Positions 8,303-22,141 of a stretch of DNA of 64,000 bases are shown here, piece by piece. Source of the stretch: Amarobacter sp035326025 (GTDB taxonomy: Bacteria; Chloroflexota; Dehalococcoidia; Tepidiformales; Tepidiformaceae); contig DAOKYT010000001.1 of the NCBI GenBank assembly GCA_035326025.1, positions 1-64,000 on the forward strand, in the 5' to 3' direction. Position 1 is the stretch's first letter, and the number at the start of each line of letters is the position of its first letter. Position numbers and translations under genes: made by a program. The notes under the pieces were generated by a model, which saw only the letters and a list, made by a program, of their open reading frames with translations, did not search any database and was not told the DNA's origin.

Positions 8303-9886
8303 TTGTCACCAGAAACCGCCCAGTCCACCCCCACCCAGCCCGAAGCGAACGACATGGTCATGGACATGGGGGCACTCCTCGAAATGGAGGATGCCCAGCC
8401 AGGCCAACTTCGCCGTGGTGAGATCGTCGAGGGGATGGTCATGGGCGCTTCTCCCGATGGCCTCATCGTCGACGTCGGCACCAAGACCGAGGCCGTCATC
8501 CCCCAGAACGAAATGCTCTCCCTCGGCGTCGATGGCGCGGCAAAGCTGAAGGCCGGCGACACCGTCAGGGTGATGGTCCTCCAGCCGTCGAGCTCCGAAG
8601 GCCACGCCATTGTCTCGCTCGACCGAGCCCGCGGCGAAGAGGGCTGGGACACGCTCGCCGCTCGCCACGAAGCTGGAGAAATCTTCGAGGCCCAGGTCAC
8701 CGGCCATAATCGTGGCGGCGTCCTGGTCAATGTCGATGGCGTCAATGCCTTTGTTCCCCTTTCGCAAATCGATAGCGTCCGGCGCGATGACCCCGACGCG
8801 GCCAACCAGCTCGCGAACCTGGTCGGCAAGCCGATCAACTTGAAGGTCATTGAGCTCAACCGGAAGCGCAACCGCGTGATCCTCTCCGAGCGCGCCGCCA
8901 TGGCCGAGGTTCGCAAGGGTCAGAAGGAGCGAGTCCTCGAAGAGCTCGAGGAAGGCCAGATCCGCACCGGCCGCGTCTCTTCCATCACCGACTTCGGCGT
9001 CTTCGTGGATCTCGGCGGGGCCGATGGCCTCGCCCACATGACAGAGCTCACCTGGGAGCGCGGCAAGAAGGCCCGGGACCTCTTCAACGTCGGCGATGAA
9101 GTGCAGGCCTACATCCTCAAGATCGACCGCGAAACGAAGAAGATCTCGCTGTCGCTGAAGCGCGCCCAGCCCGAAAAGTGGGACACCACGGTCAACCGCT
9201 TCGTCGTCGGCCAGATTCTTATCGGCCGCGTCACCAAGCTCATGGCCTTTGGCGCCTTCGTTCGCCTCGATGGCCCCGTCGAAGGCCTCATCCACATCTC
9301 CGAGCTGTCCAACCGCCGCATCCAGCACCCCAAGGATGTGGTGAAGGAAGGTGACGTCGTGCCGGTGAAGCTCGTCCGCATCGAAAAGGACCGCCACCGC
9401 CTCGGCTTGAGCCTTCGCCAGGCCCGCAACGACGCCGAAGCGATGGGCTTCGTCTTCGATGCCAACGGCGCCGTGATCGACTACCCGGACGACGTCCGCG
9501 AGCAGTTCAACCTGCCCGCCCGTGATAAGTCGCTCGGGCCGGCACGTCGCGAACCGCGCACGGCCCAGGAGGCCATCGAGCAGGCCGTCTCGCGCGATGC
9601 GGAGCCGATCTCGGCCTTCGCGCATGCCTTCCAGCAAGCGCTCGAGAAGGAAGAGGGTGGCGGCGCCATCGCCGAGTCCCTCACACAGGCAGGGGCCGGC
9701 GCGGGGGAAAGCAAGGTAAATACCGACGCGACGCCAGCCGCCCCGGTGGTGGAAGATGGATCCGCGGAGCAACCAGAAACCGAATCGCCGAAGGCCGCTG
9801 CGGTCGCGGACGAACCCGGAGAACCCGCCGGGGACGTAGTACCTGCAGCAGAATCGACTGAGGAGGCACCTGCTGACGGCTCGTAG
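8303..9886 (+). CDS. rpsA: 30S ribosomal protein S1
   Basis: A 527-residue S1 protein that binds mRNA on the small ribosomal subunit. Four S1 (OB-fold) domains are readable at residues about 38-107, 124-196, 217-287 and 303-373; the third and fourth are the most canonical (GRVSSITDFGVFVDLGGADG and GRVTKLMAFGAFVRLDGPVE). After residue 390 comes an Ala/Glu/Pro-rich disordered tail. Four domains, not six, is common in Gram-positive and Chloroflexota S1. The TTG at 8303 is supported by CGGAG at 8292-8296 with a 6-nt spacing; the next ATG (8354) lacks such a site. clpC follows 38 nt downstream on the same strand, so they may be cotranscribed. Confidence 0.93.
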   Translation: MSPETAQSTPTQPEANDMVMDMGALLEMEDAQPGQLRRGEIVEGMVMGASPDGLIVDVGTKTEAVIPQNEMLSLGVDGAAKLKAGDTVRVMVLQPSSSEGHAIVSLDRARGEEGWDTLAARHEAGEIFEAQVTGHNRGGVLVNVDGVNAFVPLSQIDSVRRDDPDAANQLANLVGKPINLKVIELNRKRNRVILSERAAMAEVRKGQKERVLEELEEGQIRTGRVSSITDFGVFVDLGGADGLAHMTELTWERGKKARDLFNVGDEVQAYILKIDRETKKISLSLKRAQPEKWDTTVNRFVVGQILIGRVTKLMAFGAFVRLDGPVEGLIHISELSNRRIQHPKDVVKEGDVVPVKLVRIEKDRHRLGLSLRQARNDAEAMGFVFDANGAVIDYPDDVREQFNLPARDKSLGPARREPRTAQEAIEQAVSRDAEPISAFAHAFQQALEKEEGGGAIAESLTQAGAGAGESKVNTDATPAAPVVEDGSAEQPETESPKAAAVADEPGEPAGDVVPAAESTEEAPADGS

Positions 9887-9924
9887 TCGTTCTTTGGGCG
9901 TACCCAGAGGGTTGGAGAAGGAAC

Positions 9925-12396
9925 ATGGCCGATAGGTTCGACAAGTTCACCGAGCGAGCACGCCGCGTGCTGACGCTCGCACAGGAAGAAGCGCATCGCT
10001 TCAACCATAACTATATCGGCACCGAGCACATCCTCCTCGGACTGGTGCGCGAAGGCGACGGCGTGGCCGCCAAGGTGCTCGCCAACCTCGGCGTCGAACT
10101 CAACAAGGTCCGCTCCGCCGTCGAGTTCATCATCGGCCGCGGCGATCGCACCGTCCTCGGCGAAATCGGCCTCACGCCCCGCGCCAAGAAGGTCATCGAG
10201 CTCGCCGTCGATGAGGCACGACGGCTCAATCACAGCTACATCGGCACCGAGCATCTGCTGCTTGGCCTGGTGCGCGAGGGCGAAGGCATCGCCGCGGGCG
10301 TGCTCGAAAGCCTCGGGGTCAACCTCGAGCGTGTTCGCGCCGAAACCACGCGCATCCTCAGCCAGTCGGCCCCCCAGGCCGCCAGCGCCGGCGCCGGCGC
10401 ACGCCAGGCAACCCGCACACCGACCGTCGACCAGCTGGGTATCGACCTGACGGCCGCCGCCCGCAATGGCCAGCTCGACCCGGTCATCGGCCGCTCCAAC
10501 GAGCTGGAACGTGTCGTCCAGATCCTTTCGCGCCGCACCAAGAACAATCCCGTGCTCATCGGCGAGCCCGGTGTTGGGAAGACGGCCATCGCCGAGCTCC
10601 TGGCTCAGCGCATCGTCTCTGGCGACGTACCCGAGACGCTGCAGGGCAAGCGCCTCCTCACCCTCGATATCGGCTCGCTCGTTGCGGGCACCAAATACCG
10701 CGGCGAATTCGAGGAGCGCCTGAAGAAGGTCATCGAGGAGATCAAGGGCTCCGGCAACTGCATCCTCTTCATCGATGAGCTGCACATGCTCGTTGGCGCG
10801 GGGGCGGCCGAAGGCGCGGTCGACGCGGCAAACATCCTGAAGCCCTCGCTTGCCCGCGGCGAGCTGCAGTGCATCGGCGCCACCACCCTTGACGAGTATC
10901 GCAAGCACATCGAGCGCGACGCCGCGCTCGAACGCCGCTTCCAGCCGGTCATGGTCGAACAACCCACGGTCGAAGAGACCATCGAGATCCTCAGGGGCAT
11001 CCGGCCGCGCTACGAAGAGCACCACAAGCTCAAGATCAGCGATGCCGCTCTCACCAGCGCCGCCGAACTCTCGGCCCGCTACGTCAGCGACCGCTTCCTT
11101 CCCGACAAGGCGATCGACCTCATCGATGAGGCCGCGAGCCGCGTCCGCATCCGGCGCGCCGCCACCCCGCCATCCCTCAAGGAAGCCATGAAGGGGCTCG
11201 AAAGCCTCCGCCGCGAGAAGGACCAGGCCATCTCGTCGCAGCAGTACGAGTACGCCGCCGAACTGCGCGACCGCGAGCTCAAGCTCCAGGACAAGATCAA
11301 GGAGATGGGCGAGTGGGAGGAAGGCGAGGAAGGCATCGCCACCCCCGTCGTCACCGAGGAAGATGTCTCCGAGGTCGTCTCCATGTGGACCGGCATCCCG
11401 GTCGCCCGCATCGCGAGCGAGGAAAGTGCCCGCCTGCTCAGAATGGAAGAGCAGCTCCGGGGACGCGTCATCGGCCAGGACGAAGCAATCGAGACCATCG
11501 CCCGCGCCGTCCGCCGCGCCCGCGCCGGCCTCAAGGACCCGCGCCGCCCGATTGGTGTGTTCCTCTTCTGTGGCCCCACAGGCGTTGGCAAGACCGAGCT
11601 CGCCCGGGCGCTCGCCGAGTTCATGTTCGACTCGCAGGACAACATGATTAAGCTCGACATGAGCGAATTCAGCGAGAAGCACACCGTCTCCCGGCTCGTC
11701 GGGGCCCCTCCGGGCTACGTCGGTTACGACGACGGCGGCCAGCTCACCGACACCGTCCGGCGCAAGTCCTACTGCCTCATCCTCCTCGACGAGATCGAGA
11801 AGGCGCACCCGGAAGTCTTCAACCTGCTCCTCCAGATCTTCGACGAAGGCCGCCTGGCCGACGCGAAGGGCCGCAAGGTTGATTTCCGCAACACCATCAT
11901 CATCATGACCTCCAACGTGGGGTCCGACCTCATCAAGAAAGACTCGGGCCTTGGCTTCTCAACCACCACGGAGGAAGTCAAGACATTCGAAGACCGCTAC
12001 CAGCGCATGAAGGACAAGGTGCTCACCGAGCTGAAGAACGTCTTCAAGCCGGAGTTCCTGAACCGCATCGATAGCACGGTCGTCTTCCGCTCGCTCTCGC
12101 GTGAGGATATTCGCCGGATCGTCGATAACGAGCTGCGCAAGGTGGAAAAGACCCTCCTCCAGAAGGGCATCCGCCTCGAAGTCACCGATGCCGGCAAGGA
12201 CTGGCTGGGCGAAAAGGGCTACGACCCGGCGTTCGGCGCCCGCCCGTTGCGCCGCGTCATCCAGGACAACATCGAAGACAAGCTCAGCGAAATGTTGCTT
12301 TCAGGCGAATTCGGCCAGGGCGACCTCGTCAAGGTCGACGCGGCCGATGGCGGCCTGAAGATCGAACCCGTGCGCGAGCCGGCGGCAGTCGGCTAG
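9925..12396 (+). CDS. clpC: ATP-dependent Clp protease ATP-binding subunit ClpC
   Basis: An 823-residue Hsp100 unfoldase that feeds proteins to ClpP. Order of domains: two Clp-N repeats (about 1-75 and 76-150, each with the NYIGTEHILLGLVREG-like motif), AAA-1 with Walker A GEPGVGKT near 213, a UVR segment around 428-463 (REKDQAISSQQYEYAAELRD), AAA-2 with Walker A GPTGVGKT near 551, and the C-terminal D2-small domain (YDPAFGARPLRRVIQ). The UVR motif distinguishes ClpC from ClpA/ClpB. GGAGAAGG stands just before the ATG. No ctsR/mcsAB genes, the usual clpC partners in Firmicutes, are adjacent; here it follows rpsA and ends in a strong terminator. Confidence 0.96.
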   Translation: MADRFDKFTERARRVLTLAQEEAHRFNHNYIGTEHILLGLVREGDGVAAKVLANLGVELNKVRSAVEFIIGRGDRTVLGEIGLTPRAKKVIELAVDEARRLNHSYIGTEHLLLGLVREGEGIAAGVLESLGVNLERVRAETTRILSQSAPQAASAGAGARQATRTPTVDQLGIDLTAAARNGQLDPVIGRSNELERVVQILSRRTKNNPVLIGEPGVGKTAIAELLAQRIVSGDVPETLQGKRLLTLDIGSLVAGTKYRGEFEERLKKVIEEIKGSGNCILFIDELHMLVGAGAAEGAVDAANILKPSLARGELQCIGATTLDEYRKHIERDAALERRFQPVMVEQPTVEETIEILRGIRPRYEEHHKLKISDAALTSAAELSARYVSDRFLPDKAIDLIDEAASRVRIRRAATPPSLKEAMKGLESLRREKDQAISSQQYEYAAELRDRELKLQDKIKEMGEWEEGEEGIATPVVTEEDVSEVVSMWTGIPVARIASEESARLLRMEEQLRGRVIGQDEAIETIARAVRRARAGLKDPRRPIGVFLFCGPTGVGKTELARALAEFMFDSQDNMIKLDMSEFSEKHTVSRLVGAPPGYVGYDDGGQLTDTVRRKSYCLILLDEIEKAHPEVFNLLLQIFDEGRLADAKGRKVDFRNTIIIMTSNVGSDLIKKDSGLGFSTTTEEVKTFEDRYQRMKDKVLTELKNVFKPEFLNRIDSTVVFRSLSREDIRRIVDNELRKVEKTLLQKGIRLEVTDAGKDWLGEKGYDPAFGARPLRRVIQDNIEDKLSEMLLSGEFGQGDLVKVDAADGGLKIEPVREPAAVG

Positions 12397-12421
12397 GCGG
12401 CGGGCAGCCTGGTCAGACGAT

Positions 12422-12460
12422 CGGGGGCGCCAGATGGCGCCCCCGTTTCCGTTTCCCTTT
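12422..12460 (+). terminator. Intrinsic terminator after clpC
   Basis: A perfect 10-bp stem, CGGGGGCGCC (12422-12431) with GGCGCCCCCG (12436-12445), a 4-nt loop AGAT, then a pyrimidine/T-rich tail (TTTCCGTTTCCC). It lies 26 nt after the clpC stop. Confidence 0.8.
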
Positions 12461-12604
12461 CATCATGAATGCCCGTTCCCGGCCAAACTACTAGACAAAA
12501 CGCCGCGCACGCGGCATCCTCTGTGCGTCTGAACGCTACGTAGGCCCCTGCAGGGACGGTTCCGCTGTGGGTAGGGGCTCTGTTTCCGCCGAAACCCTCG
12601 GCCA

Positions 12605-12634
12605 TTGACGCCGCAGCGCCTCTTTGGGTACGCT
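12605..12634 (+). promoter_or_regulatory. Sigma-70-type promoter for rpoB-rpoC
   Basis: TTGACG at 12605-12610, an 18-nt spacer and TACGCT at 12629-12634 lie about 105 nt before rpoB. The 340-nt gap between clpC and rpoB otherwise holds only the clpC terminator and an untranslated leader of about 100 nt in which I see no recognised riboregulator. Confidence 0.6.
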
Positions 12635-12739
12635 GTTAGGCGGCTCGCTATGCCCATCGTTTCCCCAAGCATCGTTGGCCCACGGCAGATTGCTTCTCTG
12701 CGCCATTCGCCCCATTAGTCCTGAAGGAGTTGCCACAGG

Positions 12740-15700
12740 ATGACCACTACGCGTGACGTGGTGCGAGCGGGGGCTTTTTCCCCGCTCGAAGTCAAGACCT
12801 ACGGACAGATCCCCAACGTCCTCGACCTCCCCAACCTCATCAAAATCCAGATCGATGCCTTCGACTGGTTCAAGCGGGAAGGTCTTCGGGAACTCCTCAA
12901 TGAGATATCCCCCATCCAGGACTTCACCGGCTCGAAGATGGACCTCATCTTCGGCGACTACGAGTTCCGCGAGCCCAAGCACCCCATGGACGAATGCCGC
13001 GAGCGCGACCTCACCTACGCGGCCCCGCTGTTCGTCGATGTCGAGCTCCGCATTAAGGACTCCGGCGAAATCAAGGAACAGCGCCTCTTCTTCGGCGACT
13101 TCCCCCTGATGACCGACCGCGGCACGTTCATTATCAACGGCGCCGAGCGCGTCGTGGTCAGCCAGCTCGTGCGCTCACCCGGCGTGTACTACACCATCGA
13201 AACCGACGCAGCCACGGGCAAGCGCCTCTGCCACGCAAAGCTCATCCCCAACCGCGGCGCCTGGCTCGAATTCGAAACCTCGAACCGCGATGTGCTCTAT
13301 GTGAAGGTCGACCGCAAGCGGAAGATCCCCGTAACCACGCTCATCCGGGCAATCGATGTCCCGGGCCTGCTCCCCGGCGACAAGGACAACGGCCGCTTCG
13401 CCAAGTACTGGGCCGCGCTTGAATCGGGCGAAGACCGCGCCCGCGACGCCGCGCTGCGCGAACTCGAAACCGAGCTTGGCACCGATGAGCGCCTGCTCGC
13501 GATGTTCGAGGCCGTCGACACCAGCGACATTCACCAGTTCGTGCCCACCACGATTTCGAAGGAACCCCGCGAACCCGTCGTGAAGGATAAGCACGATGCG
13601 CTCCTCGAGTTCTACCGCAAGATCCGCCCGGGCGACCCCCCGACCCACGACAACGCGCGAAACCTCCTGAAGACCCTCTTCTTCGAGCCGCGCCGTTACG
13701 ACCTGGGCCGCGTGGGCCGGCATAAGCTCAACACCCGTCTCGAACTCGGCGACCCCACCCAGCAGCGCTGGCTCCGGCCATACGACCTGGTCAGCATCGT
13801 CCGCGAGCAGATCAACATCAACAACGGCCGCGGCCATGGGGACGATATCGACCCCCTCGGCAACCGCCGCGTGCGTGCCGTCGGCGAGTTGATCCAGCAG
13901 CAGTTCCGCGTGGGCCTCCTGCGCATGGAGCGTGTTGTCCGCGAGCGCATGACCATCACCGACCCGGAAGAGGCAACGCCCAGCGCCCTCATCAACATCC
14001 GGCCCGTCGTCGCCGCTATGAAGGAGTTCTTCGGCGGAAGCCAGCTCTCCCAGTTCATGGACCAGACGAATCCGCTCTCGGAGCTGAACCACAAGCGGCG
14101 TCTGAGCGCGCTCGGCCCCGGGGGCCTCTCCCGTGACCGCGCAGGCTTCGATGTGCGCGACGTCCACCACAGCCACTACGGCCGCATCTGCCCCATCGAG
14201 ACCCCCGAAGGCCCGAACATCGGCCTCATCGGATCGCTCGCAACCTACGCCCGCCTCAACGAATTCGGCTTCATCGAGACGCCCTACCGCCGCGTTGTCC
14301 GCGAGATGGTCTCCACTGACCCGAACCTCGTGGGCCGCTTCCTCCGCCAGGATGCCCTCGACGACAATGGCAACCTGATTGGCAAGGCCGGTGACCGCAT
14401 CGACGAGGCGCTCGCCAGGAAGCTCGCCGCTGCCGGCCGCACCGTCGCCATTCGGCCCTGGGTCACGAACGAAATCGTCTACCTGACCGCTGACCAGGAG
14501 GATAAGTGGAAGGTCGGCCAGGCGAACACGGTGCTCGACGAGGACGGGCACTTCGTCAGCGAGCGCGTCGAAATCCGTATCTACGAGAAGTTCCAGACCG
14601 TCCACCCGGAAGAAGTCGACTTTATCGATGTCTCGCCGAAGCAGATGGTCTCGGTGGCCACGGCGCTCATCCCCTTCCTCGAACACGATGATGCGAACCG
14701 TGCGCTCATGGGCGCCAACATGCAGCGCCAGGCCGTGCCCCTGGTGCGCCCCGAAGTACCGCTCGTCGGCACCGGCATGGAACGCCGCACCGCCGTCGAT
14801 AGCGGCCATGTCAAGACCGCCGCCGGCGACGGCGAGGTTATCGAGGCCTCCGGCAACCGCATCCGCATCCGCTACGACGACCCGGACCTGGGCGAGGTGA
14901 CCTACCCCTTGACCAAGTTCACCCGGTCCAACCAGGGTACCTGCCTGAACCACCGGCCGATCGTCGTCCGCGGCCAGCGCGTGACGAAGGACCAGCCCAT
15001 CGCCGATAGCTCGAGCACCCAGGGCGGCGACCTCGCACTCGGTCAGAACGTCCTCGTCGCCTTCATGAGCTGGGAAGGCTACAACTTCGAGGATGCGATC
15101 ATCATCTCGCAGAACCTGATCCGCGAGGACAAGTTCACCTCCATCCACATCGAGAAGCACGAGGTGGAGGCCCGCCAGACCAAGCTCGGCGACGAGGAAA
15201 TCACCCGCGACATCCCGAACGTCGGCGAGGAAAGCCTGAGCCAGCTCGACGAGGATGGCATCATCCGTATCGGCGCCGAAGTCCGCGAGGGCGACATCCT
15301 CGTGGGCAAGATCACCCCAAAGGGCGAGACCGAGCTCACGGCCGAGGAGAAGCTCCTCCGCGCCATCTTTGGTGAGAAGGCTCGCGAAGTGAAGGACACG
15401 AGCCTGCGCGTGCCACACGGCGAACGGGGCAAGGTCATCGATGTAAAAGTCTTCGACCGGAACAACCACGAGGGCCTGCCGGCAGGCGTGAACAAGCTCG
15501 TCCGCGTGAGCATCGCCCAGCGGCGGAAGCTCTCCGAGGGCGACAAGATGGCCGGCCGCCACGGGAACAAGGGCGTCATCAGCCGGATTCTCCCGCGCGA
15601 AGACATGCCCTACCTCGAGGACGGGACGCCGATCGACATCATCCTGAACCCGATCGGCGTGCCCAGCCGCATGAACATCGGCCAGGTGCTCGAGACGCAC

Positions 15701-16583
15701 CTCGGCTGGGCGGCGAATGTCCTCGGTTTCCGCGCCATCACACCGGTGTTCGATGGCGCCCGCGACCACGAGATCGACGATGCGCTCGCCCGGGCGTGGA
15801 TGGCCCAGGAATCGGGCGCTGTCTACTACGTTGACCCGCGCGACCGGGGCTTCGACATTGCCGTGTGCGATGCATGGCTGCATGAACACGGCTATGACCC
15901 GGCGCCAATTCTGCACCAGCCGGAGGATGGGGCCGCCAGCCGCGCCTGCCTCGAGATCTGGCTCAACGAAAAGCGGGCCGCCGATGGCCAACCCGCACTC
16001 CCCCGGGGCAAGCACAGCCGCGAGGAACTGGAGTCGATGGCCCAGGCCGTTTACCGCGAGACCAACGTGCCACCACCACTCTTCGGCAAGATGAAGCTGC
16101 GCGACGGCCGTACCGGGGAGCCGTTCGATCAGCCACTCACCGTCGGCTACATCTACATGCTCAAACTCATCCACCTGGTCGAGGACAAGATTCACGCCCG
16201 CAGCACCGGCCCCTACAGCCTCATCACCCAGCAGCCGCTCGGTGGCAAGGCGCAGTTCGGTGGCCAGCGCTTTGGTGAGATGGAAGTGTGGGCGCTCGAG
16301 GCCTATGGCGCCGCCCACATCCTCCAGGAGCTGCTGACGGTGAAGTCCGACGACGTGGTCGGGCGCGTCAAGACCTACGAAGCCATCGTCAAGGGCGAGG
16401 ACGTCCTCGAACCGGGCGTGCCCGAATCGTTCAAGGTGCTCGTCAAGGAGCTCCAGAGCCTCGGCCTTTCGGTCGAGGTCTCGAACGACGAAGGCGGCAG
16501 TGTCTCGTTTATCGAAGACACAACGAGCGACATGCCGGAACTGGGGATCAACCTTTCCGGTTTCGAAGCGGAGGACCTGTTCA

Positions 16584-16600
<17 letters not shown>
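12740..16600 (+). CDS. rpoB: DNA-directed RNA polymerase subunit beta
   Basis: The 1286-residue beta subunit of RNA polymerase. Landmarks: TYGQIPNVLDLPNLIKIQIDAF at the N-terminus, the rifampicin-binding cluster around residues 434-460 (GGSQLSQFMDQTNPLSEL, then NHKRRLSALGPGG) with the ordinary drug-sensitive residues, CPIETPEGPNIGLIGSLATYA, and the C-terminal KAQFGGQRFGEMEVWALEAYGA plus TSDDVVGR-like segments. GAAGGAG precedes the ATG. The gene's last 17 nt overlap the start of rpoC, so translation of the two subunits is probably coupled. Confidence 0.98.
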
Positions 16601-21032
<4,432 letters not shown>

Positions 21033-21057
21033 CGGTCGTCGCCTGCACCCAACGAAA

Positions 21058-21092
21058 ACGGGCCTCCCGAAAGGGAGGCCCGTTCGTTCTTG
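21058..21092 (+). terminator. Intrinsic terminator after rpoC
   Basis: A perfect 11-bp stem (ACGGGCCTCCC at 21058-21068, GGGAGGCCCGT at 21073-21083) with a GAAA tetraloop, followed by TCGTTCTTGT. It separates rpoC from the convergent coiled-coil gene. Confidence 0.85.
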
Positions 21093-21113
21093 TCACCCAC
21101 AGGTCGCGCTGGC

Positions 21114-22109
21114 TCACGCAGCCGTTCGCACAAGCGCGACGGCGGTGCCGAGCCGTTCCGCAAGGGCCTCCGCGGTCTCGCTGATTCGGTGCCCGGTGAC
21201 CAGGCCGCGCGCCTCGTAACCCGCCTTGCGGAGAATCGCGGCCCGGGTCGCGGCGCGTTCGACACTTTCGGTGTTAACGGTGTGCGAGACCTCGACCGCG
21301 AAGAAGAGTTCGCGGGCGGTGTCGCGATCCCGGCCCTGCACCAGGAAGTCCAGCGCGGCAATCTGCCGGACCTCGTCCTCGGTCACGAGCCCGCCCGCCA
21401 GCGCCTCGTCGAGCAGGGCCAGGTCGTCCACCAGCACTTTTCGCGGCCTCCGTGCCCATTCGCGCAGCCAGTTGCCCAGGTTGCGTTCGAACCTGGCCTC
21501 CAGGAGATCGCCGCGGATGTTCGCAAGTTCGCCGTCGACGCGATCCTGCCGCTCCACCATGGCACGTACCGCGGACGTGAGCTGATCCACCTGCTCGGCC
21601 AGCTGGTCGACGCGCCCGGTGAGCTGGTCCATCCGCACGGCCAGCTGATCGACGCGCCCGGTGAGCTGGTCCATGCGCTTGGCCAGCTGGTCGACGCGCT
21701 CGGTGAGCTGGTCCACCCGCACGGTGAGCTGCTCCATCCGCACGGCCAGCTGGTCGACGCGCTCGGTGAGCTGGTCCATCCGCTCGGCCAACTGATCGAC
21801 GCGCCCGGTGAGCTGCTCCATCCGCACGGCCAGCTGGTCCATCCGCACGGCCAACTGGTCGACGCGCTCGGTGAGCTGGTCGACGCGCCCGGTGAGCTGG
21901 TCCATCCGCACGGCCAGTTGCCCCATGCGCTCGCCGACCTGCTCCAATCGGTCCGCAACTCGGCCGAGCGTGCCCTCGACCCTGTCCATCCGCGAAGGGA
22001 TCTCAAGGACTTGCTCCCCGAGAATCAGGGGCCGCAACTGGGCCCGCCACTCCGGGTGCTCGGAGAGGAGCCGCACAAGGTCTGTGAAGTCCGTCAGGGT
22101 GAATGCCAC
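21114..22109 (-). CDS. Heptad-repeat coiled-coil protein with PD-(D/E)XK-like C-terminus
   Basis: A 331-residue protein. After a short N-terminal domain (LTDFTDLVRLLSEHPEWRAQL), residues 61-178 consist almost wholly of a 7-residue repeat of the form RMDQLTG/RVDQLAE, about 17 heptads, predicting a long parallel coiled coil. Residues about 200-331 resemble the DUF3782/PD-(D/E)XK-like nuclease fold: D254 (AALDFLVQG), then FFAVEVS with E273, where the usual lysine of ExK is S275. Such repeat-plus-nuclease-fold proteins are common in Chloroflexota and cyanobacteria, as far as I recall. The start is GTG at 22109, placed 6 nt after a TATACT on the same strand. Function unknown; nuclease activity is doubtful without the lysine. 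Confidence 0.7.
   Translation of the reverse strand: MAFTLTDFTDLVRLLSEHPEWRAQLRPLILGEQVLEIPSRMDRVEGTLGRVADRLEQVGERMGQLAVRMDQLTGRVDQLTERVDQLAVRMDQLAVRMEQLTGRVDQLAERMDQLTERVDQLAVRMEQLTVRVDQLTERVDQLAKRMDQLTGRVDQLAVRMDQLTGRVDQLAEQVDQLTSAVRAMVERQDRVDGELANIRGDLLEARFERNLGNWLREWARRPRKVLVDDLALLDEALAGGLVTEDEVRQIAALDFLVQGRDRDTARELFFAVEVSHTVNTESVERAATRAAILRKAGYEARGLVTGHRISETAEALAERLGTAVALVRTAA
21576..21929 (-). repeat. Tandem 21-nt repeat array coding the heptads
   Basis: About 17 imperfect copies of a 21-nt unit whose sense includes GAC-CAG-CTN. Higher-order pairs of 42 nt alternate RMDQL and RVDQL units. The array is in frame throughout and could expand or contract without a frameshift. Confidence 0.85.
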
Positions 22110-22115
22110 GCGCGT

Positions 22116-22121
22116 AGTATA
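22116..22121 (-). promoter_or_regulatory. -10 hexamer TATACT, leaderless start for the coiled-coil gene
   Basis: On the minus strand TATACT ends 6 nt before the GTG start at 22109. It lies in the 32-nt gap after the radical SAM gene, so the coiled-coil gene probably has its own start site. No -35 match and no ribosome-binding site are visible. Confidence 0.55.
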
Positions 22122-22141
22122 GCCGCCATCTGGCGTGGGCC

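Noticed and set aside
12461..12604. Possible ribosomal-protein or attenuation leader before rpoB
   Set aside because: No recognisable conserved structure; it lies upstream of the inferred promoter.
21576..21929. Regularly spaced repeats that might suggest a CRISPR array
   Set aside because: Units are 21 nt, contiguous, without spacers, and code in-frame heptads of a coiled-coil protein.
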